DNA from: Jeotgalibacillus soli
GTDB lineage: Bacteria; Bacillota; Bacilli; Bacillales; Jeotgalibacillaceae
DNA length: 64,000 bases
Assembly (NCBI RefSeq): GCF_000829435.1
Contig: NZ_JXRP01000009.1
Location: 801,720-865,719, forward strand
Reading direction: 5' to 3'
The translations under genes were made by a program, and so were the position numbers. The notes under the pieces were generated by a model. It had not been told where the DNA came from and searched no databases. It saw nothing but the letters and a program-made list of their open reading frames with translations. Below are positions 43,562-51,420 of the stretch, in pieces; position 1 is the stretch's first letter; the number at the start of each line of letters is the position of its first letter.

Positions 43562-43601
43562 CACGCACCTGCCGATCATTTAAAGACAGGTGTGTGTTTT
43601 T
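43562..43601 (+). terminator. Terminator
   Basis: CACGCACCTG / CAGGTGTGTG followed by five T residues. Confidence 0.87.
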
Positions 43602-43672
43602 ATTTGATGATTGGAATATTGTCTATTATTTAGGTGATGATACAAATGTCCAGACATAATGAAAAGTTTGAT

Positions 43673-44181
43673 CATAGTCTATTAAGTAGAAAGGAAATGA
43701 AAGGAGAACGTGATAGATGGAGCAAGAAAATTTTAAGGAGATGCATATAGAAAGCGAGGAGCATTCAGCTGAAATACTGAATCAGGTAGAGTCATCTACT
43801 TTCGAGAATAGATCGAATCAGTTCAATAATTGGTTTTTCGGTAATAGAAGACAAGAGCGGGATGAAAAAGCTCATAATGAAAATCATGTACAAAAACGGG
43901 TTGAACAGAATGAGTCATCATCCATGGAAAGGCGATCTCATCCATTTGATGATTGGATTTTTGGTAGCAGAAGGAAAGAATCAGTAGCCAATAAGGAAAA
44001 GGTCAGCATTTCTCCTAATCAGCAAGAAAATTTTCTTAACAATGTGAATGTCGAAGATCTTTTTGTAACGATGGATACCCTTGTTAAATCATTTAATAAG
44101 ATAAAACCATTAATAAAAGAAGCCAAACCTTATTTTCTGCCACTGTTAAAGAAATTAAAATCGAATGAAAAAACCGATTAG
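43673..44181 (+). CDS. Spore-type repeat protein (W-F/I-FG-x-RR repeats), with sigma-K-like promoter
   Basis: The coding part is 43717-44181 (154 residues); the entry includes the promoter. Two copies of a 23-residue unit are visible, with cores RSNQFNNWFFGNRRQE and RSHPFDDWIFGSRRKE separated by charged linker. The C-terminus (VEDLFVTMDTLVKSF...) is helical and ends in a basic tail. I recognise no named family. Upstream, CATAGTCTA (43673-43681) matches the sigma-K -10 CATAnnnTA, with AC 17 bases before it. A mother-cell, coat-associated role is inferred from that and from neighbouring YjcZ genes. RBS AAAGGAG. Confidence 0.6.
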
Positions 44182-44245
44182 ATGCATTACTTCTTAAATA
44201 ACATCCAAACGAAGAGCGTTCTTACGTTTTTTATATAAGAAACCA

Positions 44246-44293
44246 AAATAAGTGAATTCGATCTAGGAAGATATCGATTCACTTATTTCACAT
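44246..44293. terminator. Terminator
   Basis: A long stem AAATAAGTGAA..TCGAT / ATCGA..TTCACTTATTT lies between the repeat-protein gene and the convergent YjcZ-like gene. Confidence 0.8.
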
Positions 44294-44447
44294 TTTTCTT
44301 ATTATTTTCTCCACTTAATCAAACTTTTTACTGACCAAAGGTCAGTGAACACCTAGATAAAAACATTGACAACAATAAGCAGAAAAAATCGTACAACGAC
44401 TAATGAAAAAGTACCCAGACCCGAAATCTCACGTCAATAATCATCAT

Positions 44448-44585
44448 TTAACAAACAGCTGCCAAAACAATAATTAATAGAATAAACAAAACAACGATCA
44501 GCGCAAAGCTACTGCCCAAGCCGCCATATCCGCCGCCTCCGTAACCGTATCCAGCGCCTGGGTATCCGCCACCATATCCACACAT
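44448..44585 (-). CDS. YjcZ-family small sporulation protein
   Basis: This 45-residue protein has a Gly/Tyr-rich head (CGYGGGYPGAGYGYGGGGY) followed by a single hydrophobic helix (FALIVVLFILLIIVLAAVC), the hallmark of YjcZ-type spore proteins. On the minus strand an AGGGGGTG RBS precedes the ATG. CATAGATTA at 44640-44648 (minus) fits a sigma-K -10 box about 55 bases upstream. The function of the family is not established. Confidence 0.82.
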   Translation of the reverse strand: MCGYGGGYPGAGYGYGGGGYGGLGSSFALIVVLFILLIIVLAAVC

Positions 44586-44760
44586 TTGTTTTCACCCCCT
44601 ATTAGCCCTTTTTGAGAAGCAAAAGAGCATTCTCATTATTAATCTATGTTTTTAAGAAAGTGCTGGATTGGACATAACTCTCAAATCTTCGTAATTTATT
44701 CTTTATTAAAAATTCTAATAAAATACTGCATGAGTAACAATGCAGTATTTTATGATGAAT

Positions 44761-44970
44761 TTAAAAGATGCGTCTTCTGTCTTCTCCTTCTAAAATCGTC
44801 TCGGATAAAAACATCCCTCTTGGCGGATCCGCAGCCACTATCACACTTCGATGAACTCTGCCATTACGATCTACAACCTCCACAGTACGACCCTGATGTC
44901 TCTCTTCAATACTGTTTTTAACAAGAAGTGAACGGCAAGCTGCATAACAACAGCTTATAACGGAATTCAC
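44761..44970 (-). CDS. Small hypothetical protein between YjcZ-like genes
   Basis: The reading frame encodes 69 residues with coding-like content, notably GRTVEVVDRNGRVHRSVIVA followed by ADPPRGMFLSE, which suggests a small beta-domain. The N-terminal 20 residues are Cys-rich and less convincing. The start is GTG 44970 with no clear RBS, so the true start may be internal. A hairpin with arms AAAATACTGCAT / ATGCAGTATTTT (44716-44752) lies just beyond the stop and could terminate it. No family was recognised. Confidence 0.45.
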   Translation of the reverse strand: MNSVISCCYAACRSLLVKNSIEERHQGRTVEVVDRNGRVHRSVIVAADPPRGMFLSETILEGEDRRRIF

Positions 44971-44997
44971 GCATAGCCAGCTTCATATGACGAGGGT

Positions 44998-45111
44998 TTA
45001 GTAACTTCCGATCCCCATACTAGAACAACCAATAATAATAATGATAAGAACTACGAATAATACAACCACTAATGCAAAACTACGTCCAAATCCATCACTC
45101 AAATCAATCAC
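44998..45111 (-). CDS. YjcZ-like small membrane protein
   Basis: The frame encodes 34-37 residues: SDGFGRSFALVVVLFVVLII with further Ile residues and a C-terminal GCSSMGIGSY. The SFALVVVLF core matches the YjcZ-like protein at 44448. The start is unclear. The good RBS GGGGTGA leads to an ATG (45121) whose frame stops after five codons, while the coding frame offers GTG 45111 or TTG 45102. CATATTTTA at 45171-45179 (minus) fits a sigma-K -10. It may be intact with a poor start, or frameshifted at its 5' end. Confidence 0.55.
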   Translation of the reverse strand: MIDLSDGFGRSFALVVVLFVVLIIIIIGCSSMGIGSY

Positions 45112-45273
45112 TTCCAATCATTTCTGTCACCCCCTGGAATATCATAGGGAGAAAAATATAGCCCCACTAGTAAAATATGGTTTAGGATATAAGATGGATT
45201 AGACAAGTTACTTAGGTTTACAAAGTGATTAAAATGTTGATGTTCATACCTAAATAAAAATTCCGCTAATAAA

Positions 45274-45552
45274 AAGAGCGTGTGGTGCAGCATATGCTCT
45301 TTTTTGGGGAAATACGCGAAGAAGTGGGGGCTGTAGCTCAAATTTTTTAAGATTTGTAGTATAAAAAAAGTGAAACGGAAGGGACAAGAGTGGACAGAAT
45401 CGTAGCTGTTTTTGATTGCTGCAATTTAATGAGTTCTTTACTCTTTACAGACGTTCTAATGAAAAATTCCTGAGATATTACGTGCGTAAGTAACCGATAA
45501 AAAATATCTTCTCAACAGGAAGAGGCTTCCCCATGTTTGGGAAGCCTCTTTT
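45274..45552. terminator. Two hairpins in a gene-free stretch
   Basis: From 45112 to 45572 there is no gene. AAAAGAGC / GCTCTTTT (45274-45306) and AAGAGGCTTCCC / GGGAAGCCTCTT (45518-45552, T run on the plus strand) are terminator-like. The second may close the aminotransferase transcript on the minus strand. Confidence 0.65.
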
Positions 45553-45572
45553 TCATATTAGCGAGAAAGTAT

Positions 45573-46766
45573 TTATGAATAAATATGATCCTCTGTTTCT
45601 GCAAATACATTTATTAATAATTCCATGCCTTTGACCAGTTTTTCTGGTGAGGAATGTGTGTAGTTTAATCGAATCGTATTGAGCTTCTGATCTGTTACAT
45701 AAAACGGTGCACCAGGTACATAGGCGACACCTTGCTTAACTGCTTGATGCAGTAAATTAACCGCGTTCATGGCTTCAGGCAATTGTACCCATAGGAACAT
45801 ACCGCCTTTTGGTATGACATAGGATAGTCCTGGTATATTAGCGGCTTGCAGTGAGTCATGCATGATCCTCATTCGCTCGTAGTATGTTTTTCGAAGCATT
45901 TGGATATGACCGTCCAAATCAAAGTCACGGCAAAGATGGTATAAGGCATGTTGTGATAATGAATTAGAGTGAAGATCCGCCGCCTGCTTTGCCTGCGACA
46001 TCATTCGAATAATCTGATGAGGTCCTTTAATCCAGCCAGTACGCAATGCTGGTACGACTGTTTTTGAAAATGTACTTGTATATAAGACATGTGTTCCATC
46101 ATCTAGAGCAGCAATTGGTGTATAGATTTCTTCACTGTTAAATTTAATTTGCCCGTAGGGATCATCCTCAAGAATAATGGCCTTTTTTTTCTTCGCCATT
46201 TCTAATAAGAATTGTCTTCTTTCCAGTGACCAGACTTTGCCCGCTGGATTTGAAAAGGTGGGAACGACATAAATACATTTAGGTTTAAATTTTTTCATTT
46301 TATATTCGAGGTCATCCGGCAGCATCCCGTCTTCATCGGAGCGGACAGGAACGATCTTAACCTCGTAGGATTGAAAAACTTGAAGGGCAGCCAGGTAGGT
46401 TGGATTTTCTGTCAAAATCACGTCTCCAGGGTTAAACATCACACGGGCAAACAAGTCGATCGCTTGCTGTGACCCTGTTGTCAGCAGTATCTCCTCAATA
46501 TTTGACTGGATTCCATTCTCCTTCATCTGCTCGACAATGACCTCACGCAATGGTGCATATCCTTCTGTTGTTCCATATTGAAGGGATGATTTTTCTGCAT
46601 GAAATGATTTTTCAAAAGCAGCCTTCACTGCATCAACTGGGAACAAATTGTCATCTGGTAACCCGCCGGCAAATGAAATGACGTTTCCTTTTTCAACTAT
46701 TTTTAAGAGGTCTCGTACTGCTGAAGATTGTAGATGTTTTACTCGATTTGCAAATCCGTATTTCAT
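45573..46766 (-). CDS. PLP-dependent aminotransferase (class I/II, 2-aminoadipate-type)
   Basis: This aminotransferase of 397 residues has the fold seen in MocR-type and LysN-like enzymes but lacks the N-terminal GntR HTH. The Schiff-base Lys is in STFSKTVVPALRTGW, phosphate-binding residues in LLTTGSQQAID, and Asp/Tyr of the cofactor site in EDDPYG. The arginine that holds substrate carboxylate lies in TIRLNYTHSSPE. It probably uses 2-oxoglutarate with a branched, aromatic or aminoadipate substrate; specificity cannot be read. RBS GGTGGGA. It is monocistronic. Confidence 0.88.
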   Translation of the reverse strand: MKYGFANRVKHLQSSAVRDLLKIVEKGNVISFAGGLPDDNLFPVDAVKAAFEKSFHAEKSSLQYGTTEGYAPLREVIVEQMKENGIQSNIEEILLTTGSQQAIDLFARVMFNPGDVILTENPTYLAALQVFQSYEVKIVPVRSDEDGMLPDDLEYKMKKFKPKCIYVVPTFSNPAGKVWSLERRQFLLEMAKKKKAIILEDDPYGQIKFNSEEIYTPIAALDDGTHVLYTSTFSKTVVPALRTGWIKGPHQIIRMMSQAKQAADLHSNSLSQHALYHLCRDFDLDGHIQMLRKTYYERMRIMHDSLQAANIPGLSYVIPKGGMFLWVQLPEAMNAVNLLHQAVKQGVAYVPGAPFYVTDQKLNTIRLNYTHSSPEKLVKGMELLINVFAETEDHIYS

Positions 46767-47003
46767 GATGTCCCACCTTAATAATTTGATTTTTCAGAAT
46801 ATGATTATTAATCATATTATTTTATAGGAAAAAGTCAATACATATGAGAGATTGTTCACATAAAATTGCAAAAATGAAGCAGATTATATAAGAAATCAAA
46901 CTTTTATAAGTGAACGATTTGAAAAATTTGAATAGCTATCTGATTAAATAGTTTTCTATGGGGTGATAATAAGGATAAATAATTACAATAGGGAGGGAAG
47001 TCC

Positions 47004-47159
47004 ATGCAGCAAAATCATGTTCAGCAGCTTATTGATACGCAAGCGACTTTAAGAATGATTTTAAAAGAGGAAAAGATTTCTCAAGATTTAGAGATGTGCT
47101 ATAAATTTGTCATTGGCCATATAAAAACAATCACACCAGACTTTCAAAACACGAAATAA
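47004..47159 (+). CDS. Small helical protein, unknown
   Basis: This 51-residue protein starts MQQNHVQQLIDTQATLRMIL and is predicted to be mostly helical, with KEEKISQDLEMCYKFVIGHI in the middle. GGGAGGG lies several bases before ATG 47004. It is similar in size to Spo0E-like small regulators but lacks the SQELD motif, so I leave it unnamed. A perfect hairpin ACCTCTAGTG / CACTAGAGGT follows the stop (47162-47186) without a T run. Confidence 0.6.
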   Translation: MQQNHVQQLIDTQATLRMILKEEKISQDLEMCYKFVIGHIKTITPDFQNTK

Positions 47160-47332
47160 TTACCTCTAGTGCTTAACACTAGAGGTAAAAAGCTTCGTCA
47201 TAAACTCTTACCTAGTTCATTCATTGTTTTTATCACTTAAAACTAAATACTGATGATTTCTTCTGTTTTTATCCGATAGTTCGTACTTTCTTGTAACTTC
47301 CCTAAGGGAATATTCACTTGACTGATAATCTC

Positions 47333-47612
47333 TTATTGCAGCTGCTTTAGTTCCTTCGAGTACTTTTTCGAAGTTGTAGACTTTTTAAGACTTTCGGCAC
47401 CATACTTATCGAAATTATGTCTCCATTTCATAATGGTAGATCTATGCATATTGTATATTTGGGTGATTTCATTGATTGAATAGGTTCCATCCTCACATGC
47501 TTTCAAGATTTCTAATTTATCCTCCGCAGAGTAAGTTCTTTTAGGCACAAAAAATACACCCCTTTAAAGTAGCAGATTTTATTTTTAAATCTGTCTACCT
47601 AAAGGGGAGCAT
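47333..47612 (-). mobile_element. IS3-family remnant (truncated OrfA)
   Basis: The minus-strand frame 47333-47548 encodes 71 residues: an IS3-type OrfA HTH (KRTYSAEDKLEILKACEDG, then NEITQIYNMHRSTIMKWRHNF), cut after KYSKELKQLQ. Upstream, TGCTCCCCTTTAGGTAGACA ends at about 47612 and forms an inverted repeat with the CCCCTTTAAAGTAGC arm at 47561-47575, consistent with one IS end. OrfB and the other end are missing, so it is inactive. Confidence 0.75.
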
Positions 47613-47641
47613 ATCATTCCGAGGTGGGTTTTAGCAGATCA

Positions 47642-47845
47642 TTATTTATTTTCTGGTTTCGGGTCTACGCCATCACCATCTTGCTGCGAAAGAAAATAGG
47701 TGATTATGCCCGATAAGAGTGTTCCGCCTGCGATAATTAAAATACGCGTTTGAAGAGGAACGGCCGAATGATCCTTTGCAAGTATCCATGTCGCTAATAT
47801 CGCCACAATAATCATAATTGGGATAACGATTTTGAATCTTTTCAT
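47642..47845 (-). CDS. Small two-helix membrane protein, unknown
   Basis: This 67-residue protein has two hydrophobic segments (about 3-23 and 35-57) and a polar tail DGDGVDPKPENK. The start ATG 47845 has AAAGGA nine bases upstream; the open frame begins seven codons earlier. No family was recognised. It lies just outside the IS3 remnant. Confidence 0.6.
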   Translation of the reverse strand: MKRFKIVIPIMIIVAILATWILAKDHSAVPLQTRILIIAGGTLLSGIITYFLSQQDGDGVDPKPENK

Positions 47846-48026
47846 GATGCCACATCCTTTATGCAATCAATACTGCTACTAGTTTAACATAGACAGGTAA
47901 AATAATTTTACGTTTAAGTTTTTTATTAAACCAAAAATATACAATCTATTAGATCTCGAAAAGTACGATTGTAGGAAAAATATCTGCATATAGATCGATT
48001 AATCAATGCACAGGCATTTTAAAAGT

Positions 48027-48197
48027 CTAAATTAAAGGATAATTCAATACATAACGCGGATTTGCATAAAAGGGCGGTCTGGGTCCAATTTTTGGCATAG
48101 ACCAAGTATACGGATTCACATCGTACAGCATTTGTACTTTTTGATCTGAGTATTTTTGGAGCAATAATCTTACATGGGGATGAAATTCATATCTCAC
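48027..48197 (-). CDS. Small Tyr/Pro-rich protein, unknown
   Basis: The protein has 56 residues, MRYEFHPHVRLLLQKYSDQK and onwards, with a Pro/Tyr-rich C-terminus (MPKIGPRPPFYANPRYV). GTG 48197 has AAAGGAGG eight bases upstream, which decides the start; the open frame runs 30 codons further back. It is divergent from the SDR gene. The Tyr/Pro content is coat-like, but nothing more can be said. Confidence 0.6.
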   Translation of the reverse strand: MRYEFHPHVRLLLQKYSDQKVQMLYDVNPYTWSMPKIGPRPPFYANPRYVLNYPLI

Positions 48198-48308
48198 TTC
48201 AAGTTCCTCCTTTATTTTTTCGTGCATTTTAGTGTATTCAGACAAAGTAAATAAAGAGCATGAATTTAGAGGAATTAGAGGTGACACGCACGACCAGCAG
48301 CCTTCTTA

Positions 48309-49349
48309 CATAATGTAGAGCGAGTATGATAAGTAGGAGGTTTTCAGATGTATTCAGAATATAATACGTTTCAACAACACCATTATCCTGATCCATTGCA
48401 GCAGCTTCAGCAAATGCAGCAAATGTTTGATGCGAATTTACAAATACAGCCTTACCCGATGTACCCAAACTATGGACGAATTACGCGTTATGAGGATATC
48501 CCCATAAATTTGCCTGAGCAGCGCCAGCTTCGCCATCCAGGTGTAGAAGGACTAATGGTTCCGAGACCTATTATTGAAAATCCGAACTACCATGGAAGCT
48601 GTAAATTGGAGGATAAAGTCGCACTTATTACAGGAGGAGACAGCGGAATTGGAGCGGCTGTAGCGATTGCATTTGCAAAAGAGGGCGCGGATGTTGCCAT
48701 TGCTTACTTAGATGAGCATGAGGATGCGGAGCGGACGAAAATGAGAATTGAGCAGCTGGGACGGCGCTGCCTATTAATGCCGGGTGATTTGCGAAATAAA
48801 GAGCAATGTGTGGCAATTGTGGAACAAACAATCCGCACGTTTGGGCGCCTTGATATTCTTTGTAACCACGTAGGAATTCAATTCCAGCAATTAAGCTTAC
48901 TAGACATAACAGATGAACAATTTGATGATACCTTTAAGGTGAACATATACTCTCACTTTTACACAACGAGAGCCGCGCTTCCTTATTTAAAAACGGGCAG
49001 TTCGATTATCAATACATCTTCTGTAGTTGCCTATGCCGGGGAAAAACAAATGATTGAATACACAGCAACAAAAGCTGCCAATGTTGGCTTTACACGTGCG
49101 TTAGCGAAAAATGTGGTTAATCAAGGAATACGGGTCAATGCCGTCGCACCGGGCAGGATCTGGACACCGCTTATTGCAGCAAGCTTCTCTTCCGACCAAG
49201 TGGCTGTGTACGGGGCATTTAATCCGATGCAGCGGGTAGGCCACCCATTTGAGCTTGCCCCAACCTATGTTTATCTTGCTTCAGACGACTCACGCTTTGT
49301 CACTGGTCAGGTTCTCCATGTTGACGGTGGGGAGTCGACGCATTCATAA
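48309..49349 (+). CDS. SDR oxidoreductase with coat-like N-terminal extension, plus sigma-K-like promoter
   Basis: The coding part is 48348-49349 (333 residues). Residues 1-85 are Gln/Tyr/Pro/Met-rich ([24 protein letters not shown]) and unlike an enzyme. From 86 on it is a short-chain dehydrogenase of the B. subtilis YdaD/YhxC general-stress type: cofactor motif TGGDSGIG at 95-102, catalytic Ser in NTSSVVAY, Tyr and Lys in YTATK, and C-terminal [10 protein letters not shown]. The usual NNAG is NHVG here. CATAATGTA (48309-48317) with AC 17 bases before it fits sigma-K. RBS TAGGAGG. A spore-associated enzyme is inferred; the substrate is unknown. Confidence 0.82.
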
Positions 49350-49353
49350 GTTG

Positions 49354-49386
49354 AAAAAAAGACCGATTTATTGATCGGTTTTTTTG
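49354..49386 (+). terminator. Terminator of the SDR gene
   Basis: ACCGAT / ATCGGT with a T run of seven, preceded by an A run. Confidence 0.8.
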
Positions 49387-49643
49387 TTGTTCTTTTTAAA
49401 TTGAAGCAGTTAGTAGTAAGAGATATATTTACCAGCCCAATTTATTCTCTAGGTAATTTCCGCTTATTACTCTCTCTTGGCATAAAAACATACATTTTGC
49501 AGAATAGAATATATTCTCTGCTTTAATCACCAAATATTCACTATTCTTTCATAAATAGGTGAAAAAGGTCATTAATATTGTGGTCAATGTCTTTTTCTTA
49601 TACTATTTAATTGTTCGAATTATTTTTCTTAAGGGTGGATTAG

Positions 49644-50027
49644 ATGAAGAGACATAATAGAGATGAAGCCTTTCGCTTTTCATTTGACGAGCCTTTAGGG
49701 GTTATGTTTTCAATTTCTGAAGTCAATGGCGAGGTGATTGAAACATCGGAAGGGGAGGCGATGTTAATCGACTTAAGCCCAAGCGGCATGAAACTAAGTA
49801 GTTTGTTAAGCATCCCAGTATCAGATGACAAACAGGTAAAATTGGTTGTTCATTTTGCAATTAATGACACTGAATATACGGTTGAAGGAACTATTATTTG
49901 GAGAAAGAAAAAGTATGACCGCTACTATTACGGGATGCAATTTATTGACGATGAAGAGATGCGCGAAGAGCTCATTCATCAATTAAAGCTTTTCGTTAAA
50001 AAATCATACAGAGCAAAAAAACAGTGA
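49644..50027 (+). CDS. PilZ-domain protein
   Basis: This single-domain PilZ protein of 127 residues would be a cyclic-di-GMP receptor. The second motif DLSPSGMKL (D/NxSxxG) is intact. The first motif, normally RRxxxR, reads NRDEAFRFSF: the middle Arg is Asp, so the RxxxR pair is broken and binding may be weak or lost. The rest (VKLVVHFAI, VEGTIIWRKK, YYYGMQFI) follows the PilZ beta-barrel. RBS AGGGTGG. It is monocistronic; its target is unknown. Confidence 0.82.
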   Translation: MKRHNRDEAFRFSFDEPLGVMFSISEVNGEVIETSEGEAMLIDLSPSGMKLSSLLSIPVSDDKQVKLVVHFAINDTEYTVEGTIIWRKKKYDRYYYGMQFIDDEEMREELIHQLKLFVKKSYRAKKQ

Positions 50028-50108
50028 ATAGACAAAAAGTTTTTTTTAGAAAATCTTTAAATGAGCGGTTACTCCTCCAGTGTTTAAAGATGTTTAAAAA
50101 TCATATAT

Positions 50109-50174
50109 ATGACACTTGTCATACTCATTACTTGACGATCATGACTTCTTTGTCCTCCTTAATTCTTCTATGAT
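50109..50174 (+). promoter_or_regulatory. des promoter with DesR-type site
   Basis: TATGAT (50169-50174) has only a poor -35 (TTCTTT, 17 bases upstream), typical of an activated promoter. Upstream lie ATGACACTTGTCAT (50109-50122) and TTGACGATCATGAC (50132-50145), inverted-repeat elements like the DesR boxes of B. subtilis des. Phosphorylated DesR would activate here. Confidence 0.65.
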
Positions 50175-50223
50175 AAGGATAACAGTTCAGTGAACTTAAA
50201 TTAACCGGCTTAAGGAGGACAAC

Positions 50224-51276
50224 ATGAGTAAACAAAAAACAGCTCAATTAAGAAAAAGTGTCGCACCTTTTGAAAAAACGGATATGAAATCGAGTATAAA
50301 ACAAATCATTAATACCATTCCGCCTTTTTTCCTGCTTTGGTTCCTTGCCTATCAAAGCTTATCCATCTCCATATGGTTAACGCTAGCATTAGCCGTTGTG
50401 GCAGCGGGATTTGTCGTTCGGATCTTTATTATTTTTCATGATTGCTGTCATGGATCATTCTTTAAGAATAAAAAAGCGAATAATCTTCTTGGAACGATAA
50501 CAGGGATTATTACGATGTTTCCCTATGAAAAATGGAAACGAGAACATTCTATTCATCACGCGACGAGCAGTAACTTGGATAAACGCGGCACGGGTGATGT
50601 ATGGGTGATGACAGTAGATGAATATGTAGCAGCTTCGTCTAAAAAGAGACTTGCGTATCGTCTTTACCGCAATCCAATCGTTATGTTTGGATTAGGTCCG
50701 CTCTATCTTTTCTTTATTTCAAACCGTTTAAACCGTAAAGATGCAAGAAGAAAAGAACGTATGAGTATGTATATTATCAACTTGTCGATTGTTGCCATCT
50801 ACGCACTTTTAATCTGGGCAATCGGCTGGCAGGCTTTCTTGATTGTTCACGGACCAATTATGTTCGTATCGGGAGCACTTGGTATCTGGTTATTTTATGT
50901 GCAGCACCAATTTGAAGATTCTTATTTTGAAGATGAAACAGAGTGGGACTATGTAAAAGCAGCGGTCGATGGCAGCTCATATTATAAACTGCCAAAAGTA
51001 CTTCAATGGGTAACAGGAAATATTGGCTACCATCATGTACACCATTTAAGCCCGAGAGTTCCCAATTATAATTTGGAAAAAGCGCATGAATCCACACCGC
51101 CATTGCATCAAGCAACGACAATTACAATGGGGTCAAGCTTAAAATCGATTCGTTTTCGTCTATATGATGAAAAACGAAAAACGTTTGTAAGCTTTAAAGA
51201 GGTAAAGCATCTTCTAAATGAAGCGAAATCAAGCGTTCAAATGGATAATAGTAAAACAAGCCTTCAAGGAAAGTAA
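50224..51276 (+). CDS. des: Acyl-lipid (phospholipid) desaturase
   Basis: This membrane di-iron enzyme introduces cis double bonds into acyl chains of membrane lipids, restoring fluidity in the cold. It has 350 residues and four to six hydrophobic segments. The three histidine boxes are HDCCHG (72-77), HSIHH (108-112) and HHVHH near 275. RBS AAGGAGGACA. The desKR two-component genes follow, as in B. subtilis. Confidence 0.94.
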   Translation: MSKQKTAQLRKSVAPFEKTDMKSSIKQIINTIPPFFLLWFLAYQSLSISIWLTLALAVVAAGFVVRIFIIFHDCCHGSFFKNKKANNLLGTITGIITMFPYEKWKREHSIHHATSSNLDKRGTGDVWVMTVDEYVAASSKKRLAYRLYRNPIVMFGLGPLYLFFISNRLNRKDARRKERMSMYIINLSIVAIYALLIWAIGWQAFLIVHGPIMFVSGALGIWLFYVQHQFEDSYFEDETEWDYVKAAVDGSSYYKLPKVLQWVTGNIGYHHVHHLSPRVPNYNLEKAHESTPPLHQATTITMGSSLKSIRFRLYDEKRKTFVSFKEVKHLLNEAKSSVQMDNSKTSLQGK

Positions 51277-51287
51277 ATAGCAATGCG

Positions 51288-51322
51288 AAAAAACCATTCA
51301 GCGCTGCATTGAATGGTTTTTT
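51288..51322 (+). terminator. Terminator of des
   Basis: AAAAAACCATTCA / TGAATGGTTTTTT, nearly perfect, with a short loop. Confidence 0.9.
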
Positions 51323-51420
51323 CGATGTTAATCATAATGAATAAAGAAGAAATATAGCTTTTTTTCCTATTGTATTATAGGCTTATTTCATAATGAAGTG
51401 AGGGTAATAAGGAGGCAACT

